In this document: positions 1 through 7,050 of the stretch, piece after piece
How the letters are laid out: the number at the start of each line of letters is the position of its first letter
How positions within the stretch are numbered: the stretch's first letter is position 1
Source of the DNA: JBGPBY01 sp041481485
GTDB taxonomy: Bacteria > Acidobacteriota > Terriglobia > 20CM-2-55-15
Reading direction: 5' to 3'
NCBI GenBank assembly: GCA_041481485.1
Contig: JBGPBY010000049.1
Coordinates: forward strand, 1 to 20,983
DNA length: 20,983 bases
Position numbers and translations under genes: made by a program
The notes under the pieces: model-generated
The model's database searches: none
The model's input: the letters and a program-made list of their open reading frames with translations, nothing else
What the model was told of the DNA's origin: nothing

Positions 1-84
1 ACTGTAGGGGCGGTCTATGACCGCCCGCAATTTTGAGGAATTCAACCCACCGAATTGTGGGCGGTCATAGACCGCCCCAACAGT
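1..84. repeat. Palindromic intergenic repeat, family 1 (GGGCGG subtype)
   Basis: Arms at 1-32 and 53-84 are inverted copies with two mismatches. Each reads ACTGTAGGGGCGGTCTATGA followed by CCGCCCGCAATT, or its reverse complement. Each arm also holds the smaller palindrome GGCGGTCTATGACCGCC. The 20-base loop is AT-rich. The same unit recurs at 13686-13769, and a GCGCGG subtype occurs at 13607-13871 and, as a half copy, at 20844-20863. It lies about 120 bp upstream of the first gene. The element starts at the window edge and may extend further left. Confidence 0.9.
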
Positions 85-201
85 CGGAATCGCGTTTCTT
101 CACAGCGGGTAACATGTCCGAACTCCTCAGAGCCCCGCCAATGGAATGCCGATTTACAACCTTTAACAAGTTGGACTTGCGGCGGACATTAAACTGGCCT
201 C

Positions 202-2232
202 ATGAAATGGCGATACCCTGCAGCTATTGGTTTACTTCTGACGGCACAGCTGATCTCAACCGGACAGCAGCCGTCTTCGACCTCCACCTCGGGCGCGGCT
301 CCGGTCTTGCAGGATCCTGCAAAGGCATCGATTACGGGGATTGTATTGAAGGCCGGAGCAGGAGAGCCGGTACGGAGTGCGACGGTGACTCTGCGGCCCG
401 TCTCCGGCGCCGTCAATTCAGGCCCGGGAAACAATGGACAACCTCCTCAGGCCGCTTTCCCGAATCAGGGCGGTCAGCGAGGGGGACAGCAGCAAGGCGG
501 GCGTGGTGACCAACAAGGGCAACGCGGCGCAGGCGGACAGGGTGGACAGGGCGGACAGGGCGGCGGGCCTCAGAATCAGGTGAAGACTGGCGAAACGGGA
601 AGTTTCGAATTCCTCAATGTGAATCCCGGGCAGTATCAGGTTGCCGTCGATCACGAAGGATTCATCAGCCAGGAGTATGGTCAACGCACATGGAATGGCA
701 GGGGCACGCCAATCACTGTGGTTGCCGGGCAAAAGATCACGTCGCTGACGGTCCAACTGGTGCCCACAGGTACCATCGCCGGAAAAATTGTGGATGAACG
801 CGGCGATCCCATGGTGCGCGTTCAGGTTCAGGCACTGACTTACCAGTATCAAAACGGAATCCGCACGTTGGTTACCAGCCAACAGGAGCGTACCAACGAT
901 CAAGGGGAGTATCGGCTTTACTGGTTGAATCCCGGCGATTACTACGTCACCGCCACGCCCGATGCCGGCGGATTTGGACCGGGCCCCGGGGGGCGCGGAG
1001 GACCGCCACAGCCGGTGGCGGCGGCAACGACTTCGGATGAGGTATATGCGGCTACCTACTATCCTGGAGGTACGGATCCTGAAACTGCAGTCAGCGTCCG
1101 CCTTCCCGCCGCGCAGGAGGTGAGAGGCGTCAATTTTATTCTTCGTCCCGTGCACACCGTGAAAGTGAGCGGCAAGATTACAGTTCCGCCAACAACAGCC
1201 ACGACACAGCAGACCGCGGCCCAGCAGGCTGCGCAGAACGCTCAAGCTCAGGGTGGACGTGGCGGACGGGGTGGAGGACGCGGCGGACCCGGCGGCCCGG
1301 GTGGACCCGGCGGCGGAATGCAGATCCTCTTTACACGTATTGGCGCCAGTACCGGAGGTCGCGGTGGACCCGGCGGTGGACGTGGCGGACCCGGTGGAGG
1401 CGGTCCTGGTGGAGGACGAGGTGGTCCAGGCCCCGGTCAGGTTCCGGTATTCGTAGATCCCGACGGGACGTTCCAGATTCAGAACGTGGTTCCCGGTTCG
1501 TACAATCTCACCGCGATACAACCCGCTCAGGATAAGTTTTTATCCGCGCGGACTCGCGTTGAGGTGGGTTACGGCAATGTCGAAAACATCAACCTGACGC
1601 TGAATCCGGGAATCGACATTTCCGGCAAGATCGCGGTGGACGATTCCAAAACCCCGCAACAGTTTCAGATGAATCGCGTGCGTGTTCAACTCACGCCATC
1701 CGAAGATCTGCCAGTCGGAAATGTGCAGGCTCAGGTTCAGGACGATGGAACGTTTGTCTTAAACAACGTCGCCGCAATGAACTATCGCATCACCGTTAAC
1801 GGGCTTTCGAATGGCTATGTGATTTCCGGCCGTTACGGGAATTCGGACGCATTCAACGATCTGCTTCAGGTCGAAACGGATCGTGCAAATCCTCTCGTGG
1901 TGCAGGTCGGATTCTCTCCTGGTTCCGTGAGCGGAACGGTCGAGGATTCTCATGGCCAGCCGTTTCAGGCGGCAACCTGTGTCCTTGTTCCAGCATCGCG
2001 TGGTCGAGTGGACCTGTACAAAACAGTCTCGAGCGATCAAACCGGCCGGTTCAATTTTGCAAATGTGGCTCCCGGGGATTACAAGCTCGTGGCATGGGAA
2101 GACGTTCCATCTGGAGCGTACCTGGATCCGGCGTTTTTCAAACAGTACGAAGGACAGGCGACATCCATTACGATCGCCCGGGGATCTCCATCAGCGACAC
2201 AACTCAAAGTCATTCCGGCCGCAACGCCCTGA
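202..2232 (+). CDS. Secreted multi-domain carboxypeptidase-regulatory-like protein with Gly-rich inserts
   Basis: This 676-residue protein starts with a hydrophobic signal sequence (about residues 1-22). It consists of repeated seven-stranded beta-sandwich units of the carboxypeptidase regulatory / CnaB-like type. Recurrent signatures are G(T/S)(I/V)xGxVxDxxGxP and a D-x-G-x-(F/Y)-x-(F/L)-x-(N/G)(V/L)xPGxYxV: near residues 130-150, 190-250, 415-440 and 575-635. Two low-complexity Gly-rich stretches interrupt it, about residues 88-131 (GGQ/GQ type) and 349-412 (RGG/GGP type). No enzymatic motif is visible. Such proteins are common in Acidobacteria and are thought to act as extracellular or periplasmic adhesion or carbohydrate-contact modules, but the role here is unknown. 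No Shine-Dalgarno is evident before ATG 202; it is chosen because it gives the complete signal peptide. The TPR gene follows after 61 bp and is probably cotranscribed. Confidence 0.85.
   Translation: MKWRYPAAIGLLLTAQLISTGQQPSSTSTSGAAPVLQDPAKASITGIVLKAGAGEPVRSATVTLRPVSGAVNSGPGNNGQPPQAAFPNQGGQRGGQQQGGRGDQQGQRGAGGQGGQGGQGGGPQNQVKTGETGSFEFLNVNPGQYQVAVDHEGFISQEYGQRTWNGRGTPITVVAGQKITSLTVQLVPTGTIAGKIVDERGDPMVRVQVQALTYQYQNGIRTLVTSQQERTNDQGEYRLYWLNPGDYYVTATPDAGGFGPGPGGRGGPPQPVAAATTSDEVYAATYYPGGTDPETAVSVRLPAAQEVRGVNFILRPVHTVKVSGKITVPPTTATTQQTAAQQAAQNAQAQGGRGGRGGGRGGPGGPGGPGGGMQILFTRIGASTGGRGGPGGGRGGPGGGGPGGGRGGPGPGQVPVFVDPDGTFQIQNVVPGSYNLTAIQPAQDKFLSARTRVEVGYGNVENINLTLNPGIDISGKIAVDDSKTPQQFQMNRVRVQLTPSEDLPVGNVQAQVQDDGTFVLNNVAAMNYRITVNGLSNGYVISGRYGNSDAFNDLLQVETDRANPLVVQVGFSPGSVSGTVEDSHGQPFQAATCVLVPASRGRVDLYKTVSSDQTGRFNFANVAPGDYKLVAWEDVPSGAYLDPAFFKQYEGQATSITIARGSPSATQLKVIPAATP
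1240..1440 (+). repeat. Degenerate GGC/GGA-CCC tandem repeat encoding RGG/GGP-rich protein
   Basis: Within the preceding gene, short units such as GGTGGACGTGGCGGACCC recur with small variations. They encode GGRGG and GGPGG motifs (about residues 349-412). The stretch keeps frame and is interrupted once by a conserved-looking piece around MQILFTRIGAST. A shorter GGACAGGGC-type run encoding GGQ repeats lies at about 520-565. Replication slippage is the likely origin. Confidence 0.8.
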
Positions 2233-2293
2233 AAGTCGAAAGGATTTCTGCGACACTTCCCGACTAGTGGCCGTCAAAGGAGACTGGTCAGGA

Positions 2294-2887
2294 ATGATTA
2301 TGAAATTTAATCGCGTTTTCATGTTCGTTGTTTCAATTGGTTTGATGGTGAATGCTTCAAACGGTCTCGCGCAAACACGCGGAGGCCGGCGGCAGGGTGA
2401 CGGAGGGGTTCCTCGGGTGTCGTCTCCCTCCGATAATGCTCCTCCAAACGGTTCGACTGCGTTAGATCACTTCAAGAATGGAAGCCTTTCCTATATCAAA
2501 GGCGATTACAGACTGGCGATCGAGTCCTACAACAAGGCTCTTGAACTCGAAAAGAAGAAACCCACGCTCGACAAAATGTTGTGGTATGTCTTGATCGACA
2601 ACCTGGGCTTGTCCTACGGACAAACCGGGAATTCAAAAAAAGAAAAAGAGATCTTCGAGTACGGATTGTCGAAAGATCCGAAGTATCCGCTCTTCTATTA
2701 CAATCTGGCGTGTGCCTGGGCCAGCGTGGGCAACCTCGACACGACGATATCCAATCTGAAGCTGGCGTTTGAAAACAAATTGAATGCCATCCCCGGTGAA
2801 ACTCTGCCGGACCCCGCCAATGACGACAGGCTGGCCAGATTCCGGCACGATGACCGGTTTCAATCACTATTGCGGGAACTTCCGTGA
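2294..2887 (+). CDS. Secreted TPR-repeat protein
   Basis: A 197-residue protein with a signal peptide (about residues 1-26, ending in NGLAQ). A short basic/Gly/Ser linker follows, then two or three tetratricopeptide repeats: about residues 57-90 (GDYRLAIESYNKALEL), 98-130 and 131-165 (YNLACAWASVGN). The C-terminal DPANDDRLARFRHDDRFQSLL is the ending often seen in exported bacterial TPR proteins. TPRs bind partner proteins; the partner cannot be inferred. The reading frame is open further upstream into the previous gene. ATG 2294 is chosen because AAAGGAGA stands at 2276-2283 and the signal peptide begins there; a second in-frame ATG is at 2300. It sits 61 bp behind the carboxypeptidase-regulatory gene in the same direction, suggesting joint transcription. 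Confidence 0.82.
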   Translation: MIMKFNRVFMFVVSIGLMVNASNGLAQTRGGRRQGDGGVPRVSSPSDNAPPNGSTALDHFKNGSLSYIKGDYRLAIESYNKALELEKKKPTLDKMLWYVLIDNLGLSYGQTGNSKKEKEIFEYGLSKDPKYPLFYYNLACAWASVGNLDTTISNLKLAFENKLNAIPGETLPDPANDDRLARFRHDDRFQSLLRELP

Positions 2888-2918
2888 AGTGTCATGCGCC
2901 ATCGTAGAGGCACGATGA

Positions 2919-3211
2919 AGACTGCGGATTGATGAATTCCGCTCGTTCTTGACTCGTGGAATTGCGGAATTTGGTTTTCTGAAACTTCATTGCGATACCT
3001 GCGGCAAGGATAGCGTTCTCCCATTCGCGTGCAAGGGAAGGGCCTGGTGTCCGCCTGCGGTGGCCGGAGAATGGCGGACACGGCGGCGCACCTCGTGGAC
3101 TGCGTGATTCCCGATGTTCCAGTCCGGCAGTGGGTGCTGGAGTTGCCGTTTTCACTGCGCTATCGACTCGCCTTTGACAGCGCACTGCAGGGAGAGGTCC
3201 GTCTTTCCTGA
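2919..3211 (+). pseudogene. Fossil of an IS91-type transposase (zinc-binding N-terminal part)
   Basis: Two adjacent reading frames together give the zinc-binding domain of IS91-family transposases. The frame through 2919-3053 reads DEFRSFLTRGIAEFGFLKLH, then CDTC, and CKGRAWCP. After the loss of one base at about 3054-3055, the next frame continues with CGGRRMADTAAHLVD and PVRQWVLELPFSLRYRLAF, ending at a stop at 3209-3211. The C-x2-C and C-x6-C-x-x-C zinc ligands are still recognisable across the frameshift. The first part of the protein and the whole catalytic Y2 region are absent, so the element is dead and truncated at both ends. Neither IS91 terminal signal was found. The assignment rests on recalled family consensus, not on a search. 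Confidence 0.8.
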
Positions 3212-3385
3212 TTTGAACGGTGTCGTACAGCTGCCTGCAAAAGCGCCGAATTTGTTTACATGAATCGGACAGCGGCAAATACGACATTCACCTTATATCT
3301 CTGCCCAAACGCCAAAACTTACCATCGACTTTGTCGGTCTTCTTCAGATCGGACGCAATCAAGCCAACCATTAAGGAGCAAACTT
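3212..3385. other. Leader region of the OmpA-like gene, no gene seen
   Basis: Together with the transposase fossil this fills the 498-bp gap before the OmpA-like gene. It is AT-richer than its surroundings (for example TTTACA at 3255-3260 and TTATAT at 3293-3298). No pair of -35 and -10 hexamers with acceptable spacing could be picked by eye. The strong ribosome site AAGGAG lies at 3373-3378. Confidence 0.4.
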
Positions 3386-5380
3386 ATGACGAAAAAATCG
3401 TGCGCGTTACTGGTCGCGATTTTGATAATCGTGAATTCTCCGAGTGGATTCGCTCAGAAAGCAGAAGTGGGGTTCTACGCAGGAGGATCCTGGTTCTCAA
3501 ACACGACCAGTTTCGTTTCACCCATATTGTCGACGCCTGCACAGCCATTCCCGCCGCTCTTTACGACCGAATTTCACTTTACTTCTGGGGGAATTTTGGG
3601 CGTCCGCGGACGAGAGTATATATCGAAGCACTGGGGGATGGAACAGTCCTGGACAATCACGGGAACCAACAATACGACTTGGCGAAGTCTCACTCCGGTG
3701 ACGTCAACATTCAATACGCCCGTGATAAATGAACTTGGGGAACCCGTGGTCAATGAACTTGGGGAACCCGAACAACAAACCGGGACGATAAATGGTTTCG
3801 TGACCACTAATACTAGTGTGGGAACGCGTCAGCATCAGTTCTACTTCAACGGGAACTATCACTTCTTCAGCAGCGAAAACAAAATTCGACCCTACCTTTC
3901 CACCGGTTTCGGCTGGAACATCTTCAGCCCAACAGATGCGGGTAAAAGCTCCGCTACTGCCTTCTCCGGAAATGCTCCGTTTTACGGTAGCTTCGAAAGA
4001 GACACGGTATTTGCCTACAACTATGGCGTAGGCCTCACTGCCCGGATTTCAAACCGTATCGATCTGGATTTCAGCGCTCGTGATTTCCTGTTCAAGGCGC
4101 CGGTGTTCAACGCTGTCCAGACATCGCAGCGAGACTGGAACAATAACTTTCAGGTCATGGGGGGAGTCAATATGCGGTTTGGCGGCGCTGCGCCTCTAAT
4201 CGTTCATAACTTCACAGTCTCTCCGACCATCGATGCGTCGAATTCAGCATTGTGCCCGGGAGATTCTGCTCAGCTGCATATCGTCGCAGCGGACTCCATT
4301 CCTGGAAATCAGGTGACCTATCAATGGACTGAGAACGGCAAGCAGGTCGCCACCGGGCCGGAGTACACGTATGTCGCGCCGTCAACTCCTGGCAACTATG
4401 ACGTCGGCGTGCGCGTTTTCTATACCAGCACCAATCTTGATAAGAACGCCAAGAAAGCGGTTGAGAAAAGCCCGGGAATGCCCCAGGACCGCAAGATGGC
4501 GATGACCGTTAAGGACTACAGTCAACCGACGGCAATTGCGACCGCGGATCAGACGACAGTTCAGCGTGGACAGCGAGTGATGTTGACGTCCACCTCCAAG
4601 GGTTCGGAATGCTCGGGCAATCTGGCATATCGCTGGAGCGCCAGCGATGGACGCCTGATTGCCGGTACGGATGCCACGACAACGATTTTTGACGGTACCA
4701 ACCTGGCGTTCAGCGACTCCATGCAGGGTCAGCAGTGCAAACCCGTGACGGTAAATCTCGAAGTCACCGACCAGCGCGGTGGCGTGGGACGAGATGCCAA
4801 GAATCTTCAGGTTTGCTACACCGCGCCGGCTCAGGCAGCTGCAGCTCCTCCTCCTGCTCCTCCTGCTCCAGTCGTTGCAAAACCAACAGCAATTCAGTTG
4901 TCGGATATCAACTTTGCTCTGAACAGCACACGCGTCAACAACTGCGCGAAGAGAGTTCTGGGTGATGAGCTGTATCCACAGCTGACCTCGTCCCGGTATT
5001 CAGACTACGACGTCGTACTCGTTGGCCATAGAGATCTGAATGAGAAGACGATGGCTACCAAGACGTCCAAGTCGACTATAGATCGCGACCGCGTGATGAA
5101 CGCGGCGGCGTACCTGAGTGCATCCGGTGCAACATGCAAGGACCTCGAACGTTCACGCATCCGAGTGGAATGGAAAGCATCCGAGCAGGATGCCGATTTC
5201 CGCTCCAATTTCTGCGATGGCAGCACGATCGAGAAGGGCCGGGACCATGTGTCCGGCGCCGACACGAATGCGAAGAACCGAAGAGTCGAGATTTGGCTCG
5301 TGCCTCGGGACCTGACCGTTACGCCCAATGCAACTGCGGATTCCAGTGCGGTGATCGCAGCGCTGGGATGCCCGAAGTAG
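3386..5380 (+). CDS. OmpA-family outer-membrane protein with Ig/PKD-like middle domains
   Basis: A 664-residue envelope protein. It starts with a signal peptide (about 1-24, ending SGFAQ). An outer-membrane beta-barrel-like region follows to about residue 271, with many alternating aromatic strands. Two Ig/PKD-like domains come next (about 280-480; SAQLHIVAADSIPGNQVTYQ and AYRWSASDG-like signatures), then an Ala/Pro linker (about 483-498). A C-terminal OmpA-type peptidoglycan-binding domain spans about 502-664. That domain keeps the GHRD and NRRVEI motifs, holding the Asp and Arg expected to contact diaminopimelate, but is divergent and carries extra cysteines. It probably tethers the outer membrane to the cell wall. 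ATG 3386 is chosen because AAGGAG lies 7 bases upstream and the signal peptide starts there; the frame is open further upstream. It stands alone, followed by two hairpins. Confidence 0.85.
   Translation: MTKKSCALLVAILIIVNSPSGFAQKAEVGFYAGGSWFSNTTSFVSPILSTPAQPFPPLFTTEFHFTSGGILGVRGREYISKHWGMEQSWTITGTNNTTWRSLTPVTSTFNTPVINELGEPVVNELGEPEQQTGTINGFVTTNTSVGTRQHQFYFNGNYHFFSSENKIRPYLSTGFGWNIFSPTDAGKSSATAFSGNAPFYGSFERDTVFAYNYGVGLTARISNRIDLDFSARDFLFKAPVFNAVQTSQRDWNNNFQVMGGVNMRFGGAAPLIVHNFTVSPTIDASNSALCPGDSAQLHIVAADSIPGNQVTYQWTENGKQVATGPEYTYVAPSTPGNYDVGVRVFYTSTNLDKNAKKAVEKSPGMPQDRKMAMTVKDYSQPTAIATADQTTVQRGQRVMLTSTSKGSECSGNLAYRWSASDGRLIAGTDATTTIFDGTNLAFSDSMQGQQCKPVTVNLEVTDQRGGVGRDAKNLQVCYTAPAQAAAAPPPAPPAPVVAKPTAIQLSDINFALNSTRVNNCAKRVLGDELYPQLTSSRYSDYDVVLVGHRDLNEKTMATKTSKSTIDRDRVMNAAAYLSASGATCKDLERSRIRVEWKASEQDADFRSNFCDGSTIEKGRDHVSGADTNAKNRRVEIWLVPRDLTVTPNATADSSAVIAALGCPK
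3728..3770 (+). repeat. 24-bp in-frame tandem duplication (NELGEP twice)
   Basis: The sequence AATGAACTTGGGGAACCCG occurs at 3728-3746 and again at 3752-3770 without a single change, with a period of 24 bp. It encodes two successive copies of V-x-NELGEP in a predicted surface loop of the barrel. Identity at every position, including silent sites, points to a recent duplication. Confidence 0.9.
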
Positions 5381-5397
5381 TAGTTCTCAGTTTCCAG

Positions 5398-5429
5398 GGT
5401 CCCCATCGTTCATATTGATCAAGGGGACC
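5398..5429 (+). terminator. Hairpin 1 downstream of the OmpA-like gene
   Basis: GGTCCCC (5398-5404) pairs perfectly with GGGGACC (5423-5429) around an 18-base AT-rich loop, beginning 17 bases after the stop codon. No U-tract follows, so classical intrinsic termination is doubtful. It may protect the 3' end or act together with hairpin 2. Confidence 0.5.
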
Positions 5430-5433
5430 TGAC

Positions 5434-5486
5434 ATCAACCAGCAAGGCAGCCGGAAGAGACTCCCCAGCTGTCTTGCTGTGTTGAT
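5434..5486 (+). terminator. Hairpin 2, long imperfect stem
   Basis: The left arm 5434-5451 (ATCAACCAGCAAGGCAGC) pairs with 5468-5486 (GCTGTCTTGCTGTGTTGAT). This gives a stem of about 18 pairs with one bulged base and one G-U pair around a 15-base loop. The outer part ends in TTGATTTG rather than a clean T-tract. It probably ends or stabilises the OmpA-like transcript; it could also be a remnant of a mobile palindrome. Confidence 0.55.
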
Positions 5487-5752
5487 TTGACCAACAACAT
5501 AACAATACGCAGAAACCCTGTTGAGATGTGATGTCACCCATTGGATTTCCTATTGCCTGCGTGATGCTTGCGTTCGAAACTCGCACAGGCGAATTCCAGC
5601 CCCTTGAGATCAATTGAGACGATCGCCTTGCACTTTCGTTGCCAGCGCTTCCTTCGGATGGCAGATTCTCGATCATAGCGTCGGTCAATATACCGTAGTC
5701 GCTTGCTCGTCCGGACCGGTTTCAATGAATCTCAAACTGCTCCGCTGATGGT
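5487..5752. other. Intergenic stretch, nothing recognised
   Basis: About 266 bp between the hairpins and the next promoter. It has short open frames on both strands, including a Lys/Arg-rich 63-codon frame on the minus strand at 5534-5725. None has a convincing ribosome site or a family resemblance I recognise. No tRNA or known riboswitch fold was seen. Confidence 0.4.
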
Positions 5753-5781
5753 TTGACGCAAACCTGCACTGCAACTATAGT
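5753..5781 (+). promoter_or_regulatory. Sigma70-type promoter for the truncated esterase and downstream gene
   Basis: TTGACG (5753-5758) and TATAGT (5776-5781) are each one base from consensus and are separated by exactly 17 bp. Transcription would start near 5788, about 24 bases before ATG 5812. This is the best promoter match in the window. Confidence 0.65.
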
Positions 5782-5811
5782 TTGGACACTTTCAAACGGA
5801 GGCTTCGTTCA

Positions 5812-6114
5812 ATGAGCGAGATGACCAGAAGAGGTTTTGTGGGAACCGCCCTCACCGTCGCGGCCAGCGCGGCAGTACCCAGGCTGACTCCCGTCGCCGA
5901 AGCGCAGACGCCGAGTCCTGCGCAAGCCAGCGTGAAAGTCGAAAGCGATGTTGTCTTTGGCAAGGGCGGCGATATGGATCTCAAGCTGGATATCTATCGG
6001 CCTCCTGCCGGAGTGACGCCCAAACGCATGGCGACGATTCATTTTCATGGCGGCGGATTTACTGGAGGCAGTAAGGAATCGCTCTCCGAACGCGTGAAAC
6101 GATACGCTAAATAA
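5812..6114 (+). pseudogene. Truncated Tat-exported alpha/beta-hydrolase (esterase) stub
   Basis: Only 100 residues. A twin-arginine signal (TRRGFVGTALTVAASAA, about residues 5-20) is followed by the first strands of an alpha/beta-hydrolase of the hormone-sensitive-lipase/BD-FAE type: LKLDIYRPP, then HFHGGGFTGGSKES. HGGGF is the oxyanion-hole motif. The stop comes at ERVKRYAK, before the nucleophile GxSxG and the rest of the fold. Full-length relatives are about 300 residues, so this cannot be an active esterase. None of the missing part was found in any frame downstream. ATG 5812 is chosen because ACGGAGG at 5796-5802 lies 9 bases upstream; an in-frame TTG at 5782 is unlikely. The next gene can start at a GTG two bases after this stop. 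Whether the stub is translated as a leader or is debris cannot be told from sequence. Confidence 0.75.
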
Positions 6115-6115
6115 G

Positions 6116-7000
6116 GTGCAAACGGGCATCAGAAGAATTGGGCCTTCAATCAGAATGGCTGTGGTTGCATCGCTGTTGCTGATGACAGTAGCCGCCAGCG
6201 CGACACAGACTCCGAATGCCGAGCTCGCAGCAATTCTGGATCGTGCCGCGGATTATGTCGCCGCATACGAAGACCGCGACCTCGGCAATGTGGTTTCCTT
6301 CGAAACCTATGTTCAGGACAAGTCCCTTGATCGAGGCTTTGGGTTCTCCAAACAGCAGCGCCGGACGGAATCCGATTTCCTGATTGTGCTTGTCGGAACC
6401 GATCGCTATGGAGTCCGGATCGTAAAGAATGTCGATGGCAAGGCAGTAAAAAGCGACTCCCACAACCTCGATGCGTTATCGGACAATTCGCCGGATGGAC
6501 TTCGAAAGCAAATAGGCGCTCTCAATAAGGAGAGCAGTCAATACAACCTTGGTCCGGTGTTCGGTCAAATCAATCTTCCAATATTTACGCTCAAGGTCGT
6601 TCGCCGCAGCGAAGCTTCGCGCTTTTCTTTCGAACGCCGGGGGAACTCCCGGATCAATGGAATCCAAACCGCCGAGATCCGGTATCAGGAATTACGCTCG
6701 CCGACTCTAATTCACACCGACAAAGGAAATTCAGTTCTGTCCTCCGGCAGTTTGTGGATTGAGCCTGCGACCGGCCGTGTGTTCAAGACCGAGATCAACT
6801 TTGAGAATCCCGATACCAGAACCAAAGGTCGCGTTACGGTGACATACGATGCGGACAAGACCTTAGGGATACTCGTGCCCAGGGAGTTGAAGGAGCATTA
6901 CGAATCGAATGAGGGCTACGCAGACTGCCTGGCGACCTACTCCAGATTCCGGTCTTTCAACGTGGAAGTAAAATCTGAAACTCCGACCCGCAAGCCATGA
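6116..7000 (+). CDS. Conserved secreted protein of unknown function
   Basis: A 294-residue protein with an N-terminal signal sequence (GIRRIGPSIRMAVVASLLLM, cleavage probably after VAASA). A short helical segment follows (NAELAAILDRAADYVAAYE), and then a beta-rich body containing VRRSEASRFSFERRG and LWIEPATGRVFKTEI. The ending GILVPRELKEHYESNEGYAD and ATYSRFRSFNV has the layout of a secreted family I associate with Acidobacteria, somewhat like outer-membrane lipoprotein-carrier folds. No catalytic motif is visible and no function is claimed. Start choice is uncertain: GTG 6116 gives a basic n-region and lies two bases behind the stub's stop (possible translational coupling), whereas ATG 6155 gives a shorter signal. 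Neither has a clear ribosome site. It depends on the promoter at 5753-5781 unless it has its own. Confidence 0.8.
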   Translation: MQTGIRRIGPSIRMAVVASLLLMTVAASATQTPNAELAAILDRAADYVAAYEDRDLGNVVSFETYVQDKSLDRGFGFSKQQRRTESDFLIVLVGTDRYGVRIVKNVDGKAVKSDSHNLDALSDNSPDGLRKQIGALNKESSQYNLGPVFGQINLPIFTLKVVRRSEASRFSFERRGNSRINGIQTAEIRYQELRSPTLIHTDKGNSVLSSGSLWIEPATGRVFKTEINFENPDTRTKGRVTVTYDADKTLGILVPRELKEHYESNEGYADCLATYSRFRSFNVEVKSETPTRKP

Positions 7001-7050
7001 CCTCAGCGGACGAAACGATCGAGCCACGGCTGCAGTTCTTAATTCAATAC

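Noticed and set aside
418..1521. Long minus-strand open frame (367 codons) opposite the Gly-rich secreted protein
   Set aside because: It exists because the repetitive GGC/GGA coding strand lacks stops in the opposite frame. The product is low-complexity Ser/Thr/Ala with no signal or domain, and the plus strand has a convincing gene.
1952..2293. Upstream extension of the secreted TPR frame into the preceding gene
   Set aside because: The extension overlaps a real gene in another frame. Signal peptide and AAAGGAGA place the start at 2294.
2900..2917. Small perfect hairpin CATCGT-AGAGGC-ACGATG after the TPR gene
   Set aside because: Only six pairs and no T-run; too weak to call a terminator.
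3260..3385. Upstream extension of the OmpA-like frame
   Set aside because: AAGGAG and the signal peptide fix the start at 3386; the added 42 residues would bury the export signal.
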